Source of the DNA: Cryptocoryne crispatula var. balansae
Lineage: Eukaryota; Streptophyta; Magnoliopsida; Alismatales; Araceae
Reading direction: 5' to 3'
Assembly: GCA_036172225.1 (NCBI GenBank)
Contig: CM069918.1
Coordinates: 25,892,561-25,956,560, forward strand
Length of the DNA: 64,000 nt
The number at the start of each line of letters is the position of its first letter. The first letter of the stretch is position 1. The notes beneath the pieces were generated by a model. It saw only the letters and a list, made by a program, of their open reading frames with translations. It searched no databases and was not told the origin of the DNA. Below, piece by piece: positions 1 through 11,980 of this stretch. The position numbers and the translations under genes are program-made.

Positions 1-1319
1 AAATATATACATCATATGTTTTGAAATTCCCAATTTCATGCTTGTCGAATTATTCATGAAGTAAATAACATGAAATAACATATAAACAATTTATATGACA
101 TAAACAAGCATCTCCAAACAATTTAGACAATATATGTATTTCCAAAACTATACAAAGTGCCAAATCAATGTCCTAATCATCATTCTGAAAAATCATATTT
201 TACAGAATTAATTTAGACATTAATTTCTCAAGTTAAGTCGTTAAAACAATTTTTAAAAAACTTAACAATGAATGAATCTATGACAATCGGGCTCAAAATC
301 ACATAAAAGATCATCAAACACTTTTATAATCTAATATATGATATTCCAAAAATTTTTCACAAATTTTATGAAATTTTATTGGCATTTTTAGGATTTTATT
401 TTGATTTAAAACAATTTTAAATCATTTAAAACGGGCTTCGGTGCATTGCGCCGCCCACCACGGAGGCGGGTGCGCCACCCGTGCGCCGCTGGCACCGGCG
501 CACGGCGCCGTCCCACGCGCCGCGGGCGCATGCGCCCGTGAGCCGCCGCGCGCGCGCGCATTCAAAAATAATTTTTTTTTAAATGACGCGCGCGCTGCGC
601 GCGGCCCGCCCACCGCGCGCGGCAACGGCCGCGGTCAAACCGCGTTCAAAAACGCGTTGACCGTCGCCGGATCCCCTTATCGGGTCCCCATGGGTCTCGT
701 CTCCTCCACCCGATAAGGGTGAATAGTAACCGCGGAAGAGGAGTTTTAGGACCTTCCAAAATCCGGACATTCCGATCTCGAAAAAATAGCCAAAAATAGT
801 GGTTCGATTCCAAATCGAACAAGGAATCCAAAGATACCATTTTCTTTCCATGAAAAAATCCCAATCAACGGGAAAATAGGAAAGAAGCGCCGCCGGCCCT
901 AAAGTTTCTCCCCTCGGAAAAACTCTGAATCGACCTCCGATGGTGCCGTTCGAAGCAAAATAACGATGGGAAACTCTTTGTAATCGTATTACCTATCTTC
1001 TAAACCATATACTAGGCATCAAATGTCTCTATGGAAGAAGATCTCAAGAAATCCCCAAATCGAACCGGTGAATTCCGTAAAACGAAATCACCATCTTTCA
1101 GATCCTCTACCGGACTCTCCGGTGGTCCAAAATTCGAACGGTTTGCGGCGTTGGAAAGCCCTTTGTCACGAGATTCATTCAGAGGCAACCAATCTCCAAA
1201 ACGTATCACATACGATTTATGGTTACTCCGTCAAGATGGACGTTTGTACAGATTCGGGAAAACATAAAATATATTAAACGACGTCGAAACGACGTCGGAA
1301 TCGAACGAGACTTCAACCT

Positions 1320-1332
1320 GGCTCTGATACCA
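1320..1332 (-). promoter_or_regulatory. Copia primer binding site
   Basis: The minus strand reads TGGTATCAGAGCC one base inside the LTR. This is the usual plant copia site complementary to the 3' end of initiator tRNA-Met, where minus-strand DNA synthesis starts. Confidence 0.85.
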
Positions 1333-1333
1333 C

Positions 1334-2818
1334 TGTTGGGAATCGGTCCAATCAGATTGGCGCAGCGGAAAATTTACGATTCCCCGTATATCATTGTCTT
1401 GGTCTCGATCGAAACCGAACGACGTCGCCAAAACCGGTATACGAAACGATTTCGAATACGTACCTTTGTGGGATTCAAATAATCCCTAAAGATCGGAGAA
1501 GATCGAGCGTTCTCACGCTCGTTCAGCCACTCAAGTGTGCGGCCTCTAGTTGTATCCACATGAGCCGCCTCCATAGTCGGGTTCTCCTTCGCGTCGGACC
1601 TTCCGACTCGCCCCGGATGAAGTCCGATCGACTCTCGACGGCCTCCAGCATGGGAAAACGTGAAGGAGAGAGGTAAGGACGAATTTTGCAGCCTTGGCTT
1701 GTGGGGCTCATGCTCAATTCGCTATTATATAGAGAATTTGGAGTTTTTCACAAAAATCTCTCTTTCTCTATATTTACACCCTTGCCCCCAAACTTATGGA
1801 TTAGCCCTTATGTGTGTGACCCACTAGGCCCAATAGCTCATTTGGTTGAGGCCTAATTAAAAGAACAACTTCTTTTAAATTAAATCTATTATCTCATAAT
1901 AGATTTAACGGCCTACCGATCATGAAGGGTACAAGCCACATCCTATGATCCCAAACGGCTTCGGGGATAAACTCCTCTCCAAAGAGCCTTTCCATCATCG
2001 GTTACCACACGGATATAAAACTTCGTCCATTCAATGTCCCGGTCGGATAGGAGTACGGCATTGACTGTCAACTCCTAAATATACCGACACTATGGAATCT
2101 TGTACTCGTAATTGGATCAATTGGAAAACTCTTTTTCAATTATCCTATCTACCTTGGCCAAGGATTTAGAGTACTATCCATAGGACATTATCTCTCTCCT
2201 ACCGAGAGTGGACGATCCCTTATTGTCCGCTCAATTGCCTCCACCGGGTTTCCCATATACCCAATCCATTAACTATACAGGACCACAATATTAAGTGATC
2301 CATAAGTCAATAGTCAAAGTACATGGTACGCCCGGCAAGACATCTTTGGCGACTCAGGTCAAAGATCCAACCGTGCAACCGTGATGATAGAATACCCTGA
2401 TCGACAGTTCGGTAAGATACCATTCAGGGATTCTATAATGGTCAGTTCAGTGAACTCATTCCTCTAATGAGTTACTGTATATGTATCTCAGTGTCCCCAC
2501 ACTGATGACCAATGAGATCGGTCATTCTCATCATATGAGAAGATATCATATACACTAGTCTTACTGGATCCTTGATGTCCCATCTCGAGGATCCTACGAC
2601 TAGGAACATTTAGAGTACATGCTTCTAGATGATTGATCTCATTATCATGATCTCATCATGATTCAATCATCATTGCATGCAACCTAGGACTTCATTACGA
2701 TAGATGCATCTAGATACTGCAAGTAATGAAGATTATGCCATTTGTACTGAATAAGATATTACAAGAAATGTAAAATCATATCACATATGATTGGCTTGTA
2801 GGGCATACATTTCTATCA
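1334..2818 (-). repeat. Copia 5' LTR (minus strand)
   Basis: This 1,485-bp LTR starts TGATAGAAATGTATGCCC on the minus strand and ends CCCAACA just before the PBS. It belongs to the same family as the LTRs at 8,210, 10,478 and 17,939 but is clearly diverged from them, so it is a different subfamily or an older copy. Confidence 0.85.
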
Positions 2819-3347
2819 GTGGCGCTATGCAAGAGAGGCCTACGAGTTGAAGTTCAGGAGAAAGTGTTGGGAACGCGGATCCAGACTTTTGACGAACTGA
2901 ACGTGATGGTGGCTAATATAGAGCATTTCTATATCAACAATCTAATGATGATGGCAGCTTGGTCGAAGCTCACAAAGGACAAGCAGCCGGCGACCAGGGT
3001 TGTCAATACAGTGGAGGTTTCTTCCACCTCGAAATGCAACAACAATGGGGACAGAAAAGTTGCTACTACGCCCCCACAGAGAACATTCAACACTTTGTGG
3101 CTGATAGCCTCATGGGAGGAGCGCATGGCGAAACCTTATTTCTTTGGCAAGGAGTACACGAAGAAGCTATTCGACATCTGCATGAAGAACAACTTGATTA
3201 GCCTGCCCCAGACTAAGCACCCCAAGGATGCCAATAAGAGTGGGGAGGCTAATTTTTGCCCCTACCATAAGATATTGGGACACATCATTGAAAACCTGGC
3301 ACCTCACAGACAATCGACCATACCAATCATCAGTCTCCAACGCTAGG
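2819..3347 (+). pseudogene. Ty3/gypsy gag fragment
   Basis: An open frame of 175 codons encodes a fragment that resembles the back half of a plant Ty3/gypsy Gag protein. Visible cues are RIQTFDEL, the stretch PYFFGKEYTKKLFDICMKN, the Leu/Pro segment LISLPQTKHP and NFCPYHKILGH, which resembles the Y-C-x-Y-H-x-x-x-x-H region seen ahead of protease in these elements. The initial ATG is accidental, because the fragment begins exactly where the copia LTR ends. No protease, reverse transcriptase or integrase follows within the next 5 kb. The family assignment rests on motif recognition only. Confidence 0.6.
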
Positions 3348-6300
3348 AAGTTGTCCACCAAGTATCAGCCGTCAAAGCCCTTGCCACTATATTTTAGAGA
3401 ACTTGGCACTAAAAACAAGCCCTCCCAATTCGAACCAGCCATTGAACTACATTGTCGGCCCAATCTCCAGATCCAATTGCACTGTCAAGTGCGTGCCAAG
3501 AAGATCGCCAATGAACCCCATGGAACACATGTAGGGAGCTGCGAGTGAGGATGCTCCAACCCAATGGGAAGTAGGGGTAAGAACAATCTGTCTTCCCCCT
3601 CATCAAGTCACAATCCTAGAGAATGGCGCACTCGAGAAAACATCATTCATCACGAGACAATTGCTCTGTGGCCAGTCCCGGCACAGGATGAGGGAGCTGG
3701 ATGAAGTCTAGCAACCCTTGCTCGGAAGGGTGGTCGACCGGGTAGACATCTGACCGATGATAATAAAAATAGCCGTTGATGCGACAAATCCTCTCAATAA
3801 CCACATGGCCGGCAGCCACAACAACTCCAGTCAGCTCCTTCGCAGCCGTGTCTAGTTGATGCCTCCCAAATTGGGATCGAGCAAGTGCACTGTGGCGCGG
3901 GCACAAAACTGGCCATAAGTCACCTAAACAAAAGAATAGAAAATTAAAAAAGGGGATGATGACAAAGGAGTTTGGCAGCCATTTAAAGAAATCTAATTAC
4001 AAAAAGAAAAAAGAGGGAGCAACATGAGAATTTACCTGACCGTGCTCCCTTGTTGCAAGGGCAACGACAATGACTCTAATCGGCGACACTTGATGCTGGT
4101 TCAAGCAAGATGCGGCTGCAGCAACAGGCAACCTCAACAAAGGCCGATCCTTAATGCAATTGCACTAGATAACCACGACATTAGCAGGTGCGAGCGGCAA
4201 TGATAGATACTCATAGTCGCAACTTAAAGAAAAATAGCAGGAAAGATTATATCATGACAGCTCCTGCAGCAACCCCTAGTCACATTGACAACAGCCCCGT
4301 GGCACCCCAAGGAGGAGCCAACAGGTCATGGCGGCCTCACCCACGATTGAGAAAAGGAAGACCCAACTGTGTTTTCCTGTGGACTCCCATGATGATTGCG
4401 GCTGCAGGCCCCCATAGCAGTGATTCTAACGGTGTAAAGGGGCGGGTCCCAAGTAGCTGTACCAAATTCCCATGATAGCGGGTAAGGTAGTTACAGAGTT
4501 GACTGCTATTCAGGCCATCGTGAGCTCGCAACACTAAACCCCAACAATAGGACCAAACTGTCCGGCCCCAAGTCACACAGCCAATGCAAGAAAAAGGTAA
4601 AGAAAAAGGAGGGAGAGAGATTCTGCCGGGGATGATTTCCTATAGGAGTTGTCCAATCCAAGTCCAAATAGGGAAAGGGGAAGCATCAATTCCATTTAAT
4701 GTACACAATCTCAGTCTGTTTAGGCTTAGAATTTGTTTAATCTCTCTCCGACCAATTCCTAATTGGATTCAGCTAAAACGGCCAAATCCATGCGTTTCAT
4801 CTAGATCGGGGCACAAGCTACACGACGGCAGAGGTCGACAATTCTAATGGGATCCCCCAGGAAAATTGGGATGACGCCCCCGAGCAGCCTCCTCGGCAGT
4901 CCCTATGGTGCTAACAACAATTCTGGCAACTGCGTCTTTGATCACCCCAGTGACCCGCTAGGCACGACAACAAATGTCCGTAGCGATTGGTCCTCATGAC
5001 GACTCAACCAAGTTCTGACGATGTCAACTGACATGGATGGCGACGACAACTTTCCCGGACCTTTGTGACAACAGCTGGACCAACAATAGCCTTGTCGACG
5101 GCCTCCGGTGGCCCCTACAAATTTCTTGGTGGCCTCTCCGAATAACAACAGTTCCAAGAGATGGTGAAGGTCGTGGCAGGCCCTCCACGGTGGCGGTTCT
5201 GACGACAACTCCCCACAATGGTAGTTACAGGAGGACACTGTGGCAAGACCAGACCCCCCTAAAGAAAATCACATGAAAGAATGAGAGAGGAAGTGAGAAA
5301 GAGAGAGAAAGAAAGATTAGAGAAGAGTAATAAACCTACATGAGGACTTCCTTGTTGACACTGTAACAGTTCTGCTTGGGCTCAGCAGCCCTGAATAGTG
5401 GATCTGGAGCTATGCACAACAATAACGCTCGGCCACAACTGCTGCAACTCCAATAGCACCCTCCCCCAACGGTAGCGGCAGCACTAGGCTGCGGCGGCCG
5501 GAGCTGCAGATGATCACATGGCCAATGCTGGTCGCAAAAAGGAAAAAGCAAAAATCTCTCTACGATAGGATGGGAGGGTAGGAGAGAAGAGAGAGGAGAG
5601 AAAGTCCACCTAATTTAAGGTGACGCAATCCAAATCCGGATACAATTAAGATCCACCAAAATTCCGTCCAAAAAATTCTAAAGCGTATCCCAGCTAAATT
5701 CGGACAAAGAGGAGGGAAAGAGATGACGTGACTGTCTAAATTAAGAAATGGTGCTATATCCTTTGTCCGTTCGATTCAAGCGCTAACTAGAATCATAAGA
5801 AAAGAAAAAAAAAAGGGAAAGAACAACTGTAGAGAGATAACCGTGGTAACGACGACCGGTTCAAATGTGCACAATGACCGGTGGGGCCCAAACAGAGCCA
5901 TTTCTGGTCGTCCTGCCGGTGCTCCCTACAACAACAAAAGAAGACGAAGCAGGGCGTGCTGCCCTGGTTTTCTCCTGATCACGGGTGAGCCATCTTTAAA
6001 CCACTGCGGCTGCGAGCAAGAATCGTTGGCTTCAATAGGCCTCACTTGTCACGAATGGCTATCACCGCCAATCTCTACAGTAGCCTCGACTGCTGCACGC
6101 GACCGCAACCCCCTTTGCGGCTGCAAGGACAACTGTGGAAGGGCATAATTGGAAGGTCAGACATCACTCGCAACGGCAATTATAGTTCAAACGAAACTTG
6201 ATCATGTCTAATTTTAGCCGTGACACACCTCTACTTTCTTTTTTTAAGAGTTCTACGTAAGCATGCTACGTAAAAATGCAAACATGAAAATTCCAAGAGC

Positions 6301-8209
6301 TCTACGTGCACATGTAAAAATAGAAAATTCTTTCTCTAAGATATCTACGTAACCATGCAAAAATGGAAATTCCAAGGGCTCTACGTAAACATGAAAAAAA
6401 TGAGAAAGTGTTTCTCCAAGAGCTCTACGTAAAATGACAAAAATGGGAAAAGGGGAATATAGAACAAAATGAATGAGATAGGGGGAGGGAGAGACAATGT
6501 TCACAATAGAATTTTGACAAGATATGAGCTCCCACAACTGGCCGACTCAAGCATATTCATTTCCAGTCGCCACAACGATGCTATCAACAGCAATATCCGC
6601 CCGCTCTCCACTGTCGTGGCAACAAACGGAAGCAGTCCTGAAGGTGTCCACGGCGACAAGATCAACTGATAGTCGTGACGAGTTGCATTGGTCGCAAACA
6701 AAACAAAATTTTGACTACAACACAACAACTCTCCACTGCATCCCAGACAATCTAAACAGCAGCAACACTGGCCGACCACAGCGACGGCAAAATCGGGCCA
6801 GCAGGCCTTGCACCCGCAACAACAGCCCCACAGTAGCACTTGCAACAACCCCAGCCACTCAGCAGGTGCTGTGGCGGCGGCAGTTTCCTTTGGTCGTGAT
6901 CGAGAAGATAGAACACTAATTTACACGGGCGATTCCATGTCGACGTTTGTTGCCAATGTCAACTCACATCTTCAAAGCACCACCCCTAGGGGGGCATTTG
7001 TCGACACTCTTTTTTTTAGCAGTCACTTGATTTCATTTTTGTTTAAAAAAATGTCACGTCTGAGTTACCCAAGCCCAATCAATAAGACCATAGCCCACTC
7101 AACTTCAACTCTTGTCTCCCTCCCTGCCACCTTAGCGCATCGTCCGTGTTCATTGCAAAGAGATATGGGGACCTAATTTAAATCGGCATGTTAGCCATTG
7201 AAGGGAGGGAATCACCTGACAGGCCAGAAGCTCCCAAAGGCACTCCCCTAGCCGTGGCCATGGCAGGGCCTCCTATTTTTTTAGCTCAAAAAAAGGAAGT
7301 CAGAGGATCATTGCAAAGCTTGATGGCAAGTCAGTCGTCGACTACCCATTTTAGAGGGGCTGTGATTGCAGGATAAAGAAGGACAGGGAGAGGTCACGCG
7401 GGACATCTCCGAAAGGGCTTAGAAAACCAACAGAGAATAAAAAGTAGAGAAGGGGGCTCTGGTTTCGATTGATCGTAGCAGAGCGGCAGAGAAGAAAAAA
7501 CAAAAAAAAGGTGAGCAATGTAGACATCTTCTTCCTTCTAGATCCACCCTTTCTCCCTCCCACTCTCCCCACCTATCTCTCTCTATCAACCGAAACTCCG
7601 TAGACCTCTGAGCTCGGGCGCCAGCCGCGACATTTGAAGCCTCACTCATGGGGGGACTTCAATGGCTTCTACGGTGGTGAAGGTTCCCCCATGACCCCTG
7701 TCATGTTAGCCAGGGAAATGGTGACTGACGGCAGCCTCATCCTCAATGGTGGAGACCCTGAAGGCAGGCAAAAAAAACCGTGGATCCAAGGCCTGATAGC
7801 TCCCCTCTTTGAAAGAATATGGCAGTTGCGACGGTCTCTTGTAAGCTTCTGACAGCTCATGATCCCTCTTGGCACTGGCAGCACCTTCATGGCATTAATC
7901 CTAGATGATCTGGGAATGAAACGTATCGACAAACCCTCAAGGCAGTGTGATTGGTGGCCTACAACGATCTCAGATCCATCCGGGAACCTCCCCGTTAGCA
8001 TCGTCTCTGCGGTTTCCACCTTCTAGAACCAATGAAAGGGGTTCCCAGCGCTAGGTTCACCTCTGCCTCTATTGCGGGGACTCTGGCCAGGCGTCTGGCT
8101 CTTGACCACAGCTACGGAGTAAGCTCCTTCGCAAGTCTGCATGGTGGTACTGGCGGCAAGGCATGACACTGGGGGAATCCCCTAGGAGGGACTCTGTTGG
8201 GGTAGCGGG
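3348..8209. other. Gene-less old repeat-like DNA
   Basis: I see no gene here. The stretch is full of short related phrases (CAACAACTCC, GACAACAGC, CCACGGTGG) that recur around 4,030-5,250, 5,840-6,150, 6,540-6,900 and again at 9,700-10,000 beyond the solo LTR, which suggests one old degraded element. All open frames are under 135 codons, overlap on both strands and show no recognisable domain. Local features are a pyrimidine-rich strand at 7,500-7,600 and the tandem repeat at 6,245-6,450. Confidence 0.5.
6245..6450. repeat. Degenerate tandem repeat around CTCTACGTAA
   Basis: The phrase (G)CTCTACGTAAACATG followed by an A-rich stretch and ATTCCAAG recurs at about 6,249, 6,299, 6,343, 6,378 and 6,421. 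Unit spacing is 35-50 bp and the copies are imperfect. It is a small minisatellite in the old repeat substrate. Confidence 0.6.
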
Positions 8210-9697
8210 TGATAGAAATGTATGCCAAACAAGCCAATCATATATAATATGATTCGACATTTTTAAATATATCTCATTTAGTTAATTAGGCAAATTTTCA
8301 TTATAAACTCTTATTAGATGTAAATATCATAATGAAGTCCTTGATCAAATACAGTGATGATTAAATCATGATGAGATCATGATAATGAGATTGATCATCT
8401 AGAGGTATTTGATTTAAATGTTCCTAGTCATAGGATACTTGACACAGGACATCAAGGATCCGTATAGACTAGTGTATGTGATATCTTCTCATGTGATAAG
8501 GATGACCGATCTCATTGGTCATTAGTGGGAAAACACTGAGATACACATACAAGTGCTCATTAGTTAAATTAGTTCACTGAACTGACCGAATTAGAAACTC
8601 TGAATGGTATCCTACCGAACTGTCAATCAGGGTTTTCTATCATCACAGTTGCATGGTTAGACCTTTGACCTAAGTCGCCAAAGATACCTTGTTGGGTGGA
8701 ACTTGTGCTTTGACCATTGACCTATGAATCACCGTGTAGATGGTCTAGTATAGTGATGGATAGGATACAAAGAAAACTCGATGGAGGTAATTGAGCGGAC
8801 AATAAGGGATCATCCACTCTCGGTAAGTGAGAGTGAATGTCGTATGGGATAGTACTCTAAATCCCTGGCTAGGGTAGATAGGATAATTGGAAAATGAGTT
8901 TTCCGATTGATCCAATTTTGAGTGCACGATCCTATAGAGTCGATTCACTAAGGAGTTGACAGTCAATGCTGTACTCTTTTTTGACCAGGACATTGGATGG
9001 ATGAGGGTTTATATCCATACGGTAACTGATGATGGAAATGCTCAATGGTGATGAGATTATCCCCATAGCCATTTGGGATCATGGGATGTGGCTTGTACCC
9101 TTCATGATCAGTAGGCCGATTAATCTGTTATAGGATAATGAATTTAATTAAATTAAATAGAATTGTTCTATTTTATTTAGGCCTCAACCTAATAGGCTAT
9201 TGGGCCTAGTGAGTCACACATGTAAGGACTTATCCACAAATACAAGGGCAATGGCATAATTTATGGAGATTTTAGGTTTTTATGAAAAATTCCATAATTC
9301 TTTATATATACTAATGGTTTCGACCGATCCCCATCAAGCCAAAGGTGAAAATCACCTCCTTAGCCTCCTCCCTACCTCCTCCTCTCTTTAGAAGGTGTCC
9401 ATGGCCGATGGAGCTCCGTTCGAGAAGAGTTCTCGAGGTCGGCGCGAAGGGAGAACCTACTGTGGATGAAGTTCGTGTGGATACTATTGGAGACAAGACA
9501 CTTGAACAGTTTTAAGAGCTTGAGAAGCTCATCTTCTTCTTCTCCATGAGATTATATAAATCCCTATCAGGTATATTCGAATCCGATTTGATCGATTTTC
9601 GATTTTTGTCGTTTGATTCCGATTGAGATAGATTATAAAGAAACCCATAGGAATCGTTACTTCCGTTGCACTAAATTTTTATGGAAGATTCTTTACA
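8210..9697 (+). mobile_element. Solo copia LTR
   Basis: A 1,488-bp LTR of the TGATAGAAATG family ends CTTTACA with no PBS after it and no PPT before it. The flanking pentamers are GCGGG (8,205-8,209) and GCTGG (9,698-9,702), a target-site duplication with one mismatch. The sequence on both sides is of the same old repeat type. This is the expected product of unequal recombination between the two LTRs of one element. It lies only 780 bp from a complete member of the same family in the same orientation. Confidence 0.8.
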
Positions 9698-10477
9698 GCT
9701 GGTGCCATGAGGAAGCTCTTGGTCGTGTGCGTGGTCACGGCCACCAAAGCTCTCGTCAATCGTGATCAGGGAGGGCTGTGATCGTGGTTGTTGGTCGACC
9801 AGCCGCCATGGAGGATGTTTCAGGACCATTGTGCCCACCGGTGGAGTCCACGGAAGACCGGCATACAAAAAAAAATAAGGCTGTGGCTGTGCGCACGCAT
9901 GTGCACCGACTGCGACCAGGAGCTGTTTGCCAGGTCCATTAGGTTGGGTCTTCTTCTACCTCAAGTGGATTCATTAGGCCGTTAAGCCAGACCGCCGTGG
10001 CCATCTCGACTTGATCAACTCGACTGTAGCAAACCCAAAAGGCTTTTGACAACTCAAATCAATTTAAATAAAAATTGAAATGCAAAATGTTCAATTAAAT
10101 AATGGGTGAGCTCAAAATTTGAGTGCCCTATTAGACGGCAAACTCGGGTACATCCCAGTTAGTCTCTCCAGGATGTAGGCGCAGGGTAACCCCCAATACA
10201 GACGGTTCCTTCCCCCAGTGTGATAACTCAAAAAAGACTTGGTCATATTAGAGGCAATCTCATTTGATCGAGGATTGGCTGGCATGCTGTTGAAATGTCG
10301 ATTTTTTTTCTTCGATCTATTGGAAACACACTTCAAGGGAAGACAAACTTTCAAACTTTTGACGTCGGCACGACGCGATGTAACCCGACTTGAAATGAAA
10401 TGAAGATGGTTCTAGCATCGACATGTGATGTTCAAACTAGATGCGGAACATTAGCCCGATAGACCGAATGAGGTGTG
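9698..10477. other. Old repeat-like DNA between two copia insertions
   Basis: No gene is seen. The first 300 bases share the CACCGGTGG and GGCCACC style of 4,000-7,000, so this is probably the continuation of the same substrate after the solo LTR insertion. The last five bases, GTGTG, are the left TSD of the next element. Confidence 0.45.
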
Positions 10478-11966
10478 TGATAGAAATGTATGCCCTACAA
10501 GCCAATCATATATGATATGATTCGACATTTCTAGAAATATCTTATTCAATTAATTAGGCAAATCTTCATTATAAGCTCTTATTAGATGCGAATATAATAA
10601 TGAAGTCCTTGATCAAATACAATGATGATTAAATCATGATGAGATCATGATAATGAGATTGATCATCTAGAGGTATTTGATCTAAATGTTCCTAGTCATA
10701 GGATACTTGAGACGGGACATCAAGGATCCGGATAGACTAGTGTATGTGATGTCTTCTCATGTGATGAGGACGACCGATCTCATTGGTCATTAGTGTGGAG
10801 ACACTGAGATACACATGCAGGTGCTCATCGGTTGAATGAGTTCACCGAATCGACCGAATTAGAAACCCCGAATGGTATCTTACCGAACCGTCTATCGGGG
10901 TTTTCTATCATCACGGTTGCATGGTTGGACCTTTGACCCGAGTCGCCAAAGATGCCTTGTTGGGTGGAACTTGTGCTTTGACCATTGACTTATGGATCAC
11001 AATTTAGATGGTCCTATATAGCGATGGATCGGGTACAAGGAAAATCCGATGGAGGCAATTGAGCGGACAACAAGGGATCATCCACTCTCGGTAAGTGAGA
11101 GTGAATGTCCTATGGGATAGTACTCTAAATCCCTGGCCAGGGTAGATAGGATAATTGGAAAATGAGTTTTCCAATTGATCAATTTCCGAGTACAGGATCC
11201 TATAGAGTCGGTACACTAAGGAGTTGACAGTCGATGCCGTACTCCTTTCCGACCGGGACATTGGATGGATGAGGGTTTATATCCATGTGGTAACTGATGA
11301 TGGAAAGGCTCAATGGAGATGAAATTATCCCCATAGCCATTTGGGATCATGGGATGTGGCTTGTACCCTTCATGATCGGTAGGCCGATTAATCTGTTATC
11401 GGATAATGGATTTAATTAAAATTAAATAGAATTGTTCTATTTTATTTAGGCCTCAACCAAATAGGTTATTGGGCCTAGTGGGTCACACACAAAAGGACTT
11501 ATCCACAAGTACAGGGGCAAGGACGTAATTTATAGAGATTTTGGGTTTTTATGAAAAATTCCATAATTCTCTATAAATACTAATGGTTTCAGCCAAACCC
11601 GATCAAGCCAAAGGTGAAAACCACGTCCCAAGCCTCCTCCCTACCTCCTCCTATCTTTAGAAGGTGTCCATGGTCGATGGAGCTCCGTTCGAAAAGAGTT
11701 CTCGAGGCTGGCGCGAAGGGAGAACCTGCTGTGGGTAAAGTTCGTGTGGATACTGCTGGAGACCGGACACTTGAACGGTTTGCAGAGCTTGAGAATCTCA
11801 TCTCCTTCCTCTCCATGGGATTATATGAATCCCTATCAGGTATATTCGAACCCGATTTGATCGGTTTTCGGTTTTCATCGTTCGGTTCTTATTGAGACGG
11901 ATTCTAAAGAAACCCATAGGAATCGTCGCTTCCACTGCACCAAATTTTTATGGACGATTCCTTACA
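10478..11966 (+). repeat. Copia 5' LTR
   Basis: The 1,489-bp LTR runs from TGATAGAAATG to ATTCCTTACA with TG...CA ends. It is the complete version; the matching 3' LTR lacks 10,768-11,494. It contains a 93-codon open frame at 11,614-11,895 downstream of the TATA box, which also survives in the 3' LTR (18,348-18,629). Confidence 0.92.
11571..11579 (+). promoter_or_regulatory. Copia LTR TATA box
   Basis: CTATAAATA lies about 390 bp before the LTR end, a normal place for the U3/R promoter of a retrotransposon. The 3' LTR keeps it as ACTATAAATAC at 18,304. Confidence 0.6.
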
Positions 11967-11967
11967 G

Positions 11968-11980
11968 TGGTATCAGAGCC
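11968..11980 (+). promoter_or_regulatory. Copia primer binding site
   Basis: TGGTATCAGAGCC begins one base after the 5' LTR. It is complementary to the 3' end of initiator tRNA-Met. Confidence 0.9.

Larger units (their letters stand above)
1..2818 (-). mobile_element. Ty1/copia retrotransposon, 5' part (LTR, PBS, leader), cut by window start
   Basis: Read on the minus strand, this is a 5' LTR (2,818 down to 1,334), a primer binding site, and about 1.3 kb of untranslated leader running off the window start. The leader matches, in reverse complement, the leader of the plus-strand copia element at 11,967-13,350, including a GC-rich block (430-640 here, 12,770-12,900 there) and the AT-rich tail. 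No gag or pol reading frame is reached. It inserted directly beside a gypsy gag fragment that starts at 2,819, so it is nested in older repeat DNA. The other LTR and the second TSD lie outside the window. Confidence 0.85.

Noticed and set aside
8210..11966. LTRs at 8,210 and 10,478 as the two ends of one short element
   Set aside because: The 8,210 LTR has its own near-perfect flanking pentamers, and the 10,478 LTR pairs with 17,939 through the GTGTG duplication.
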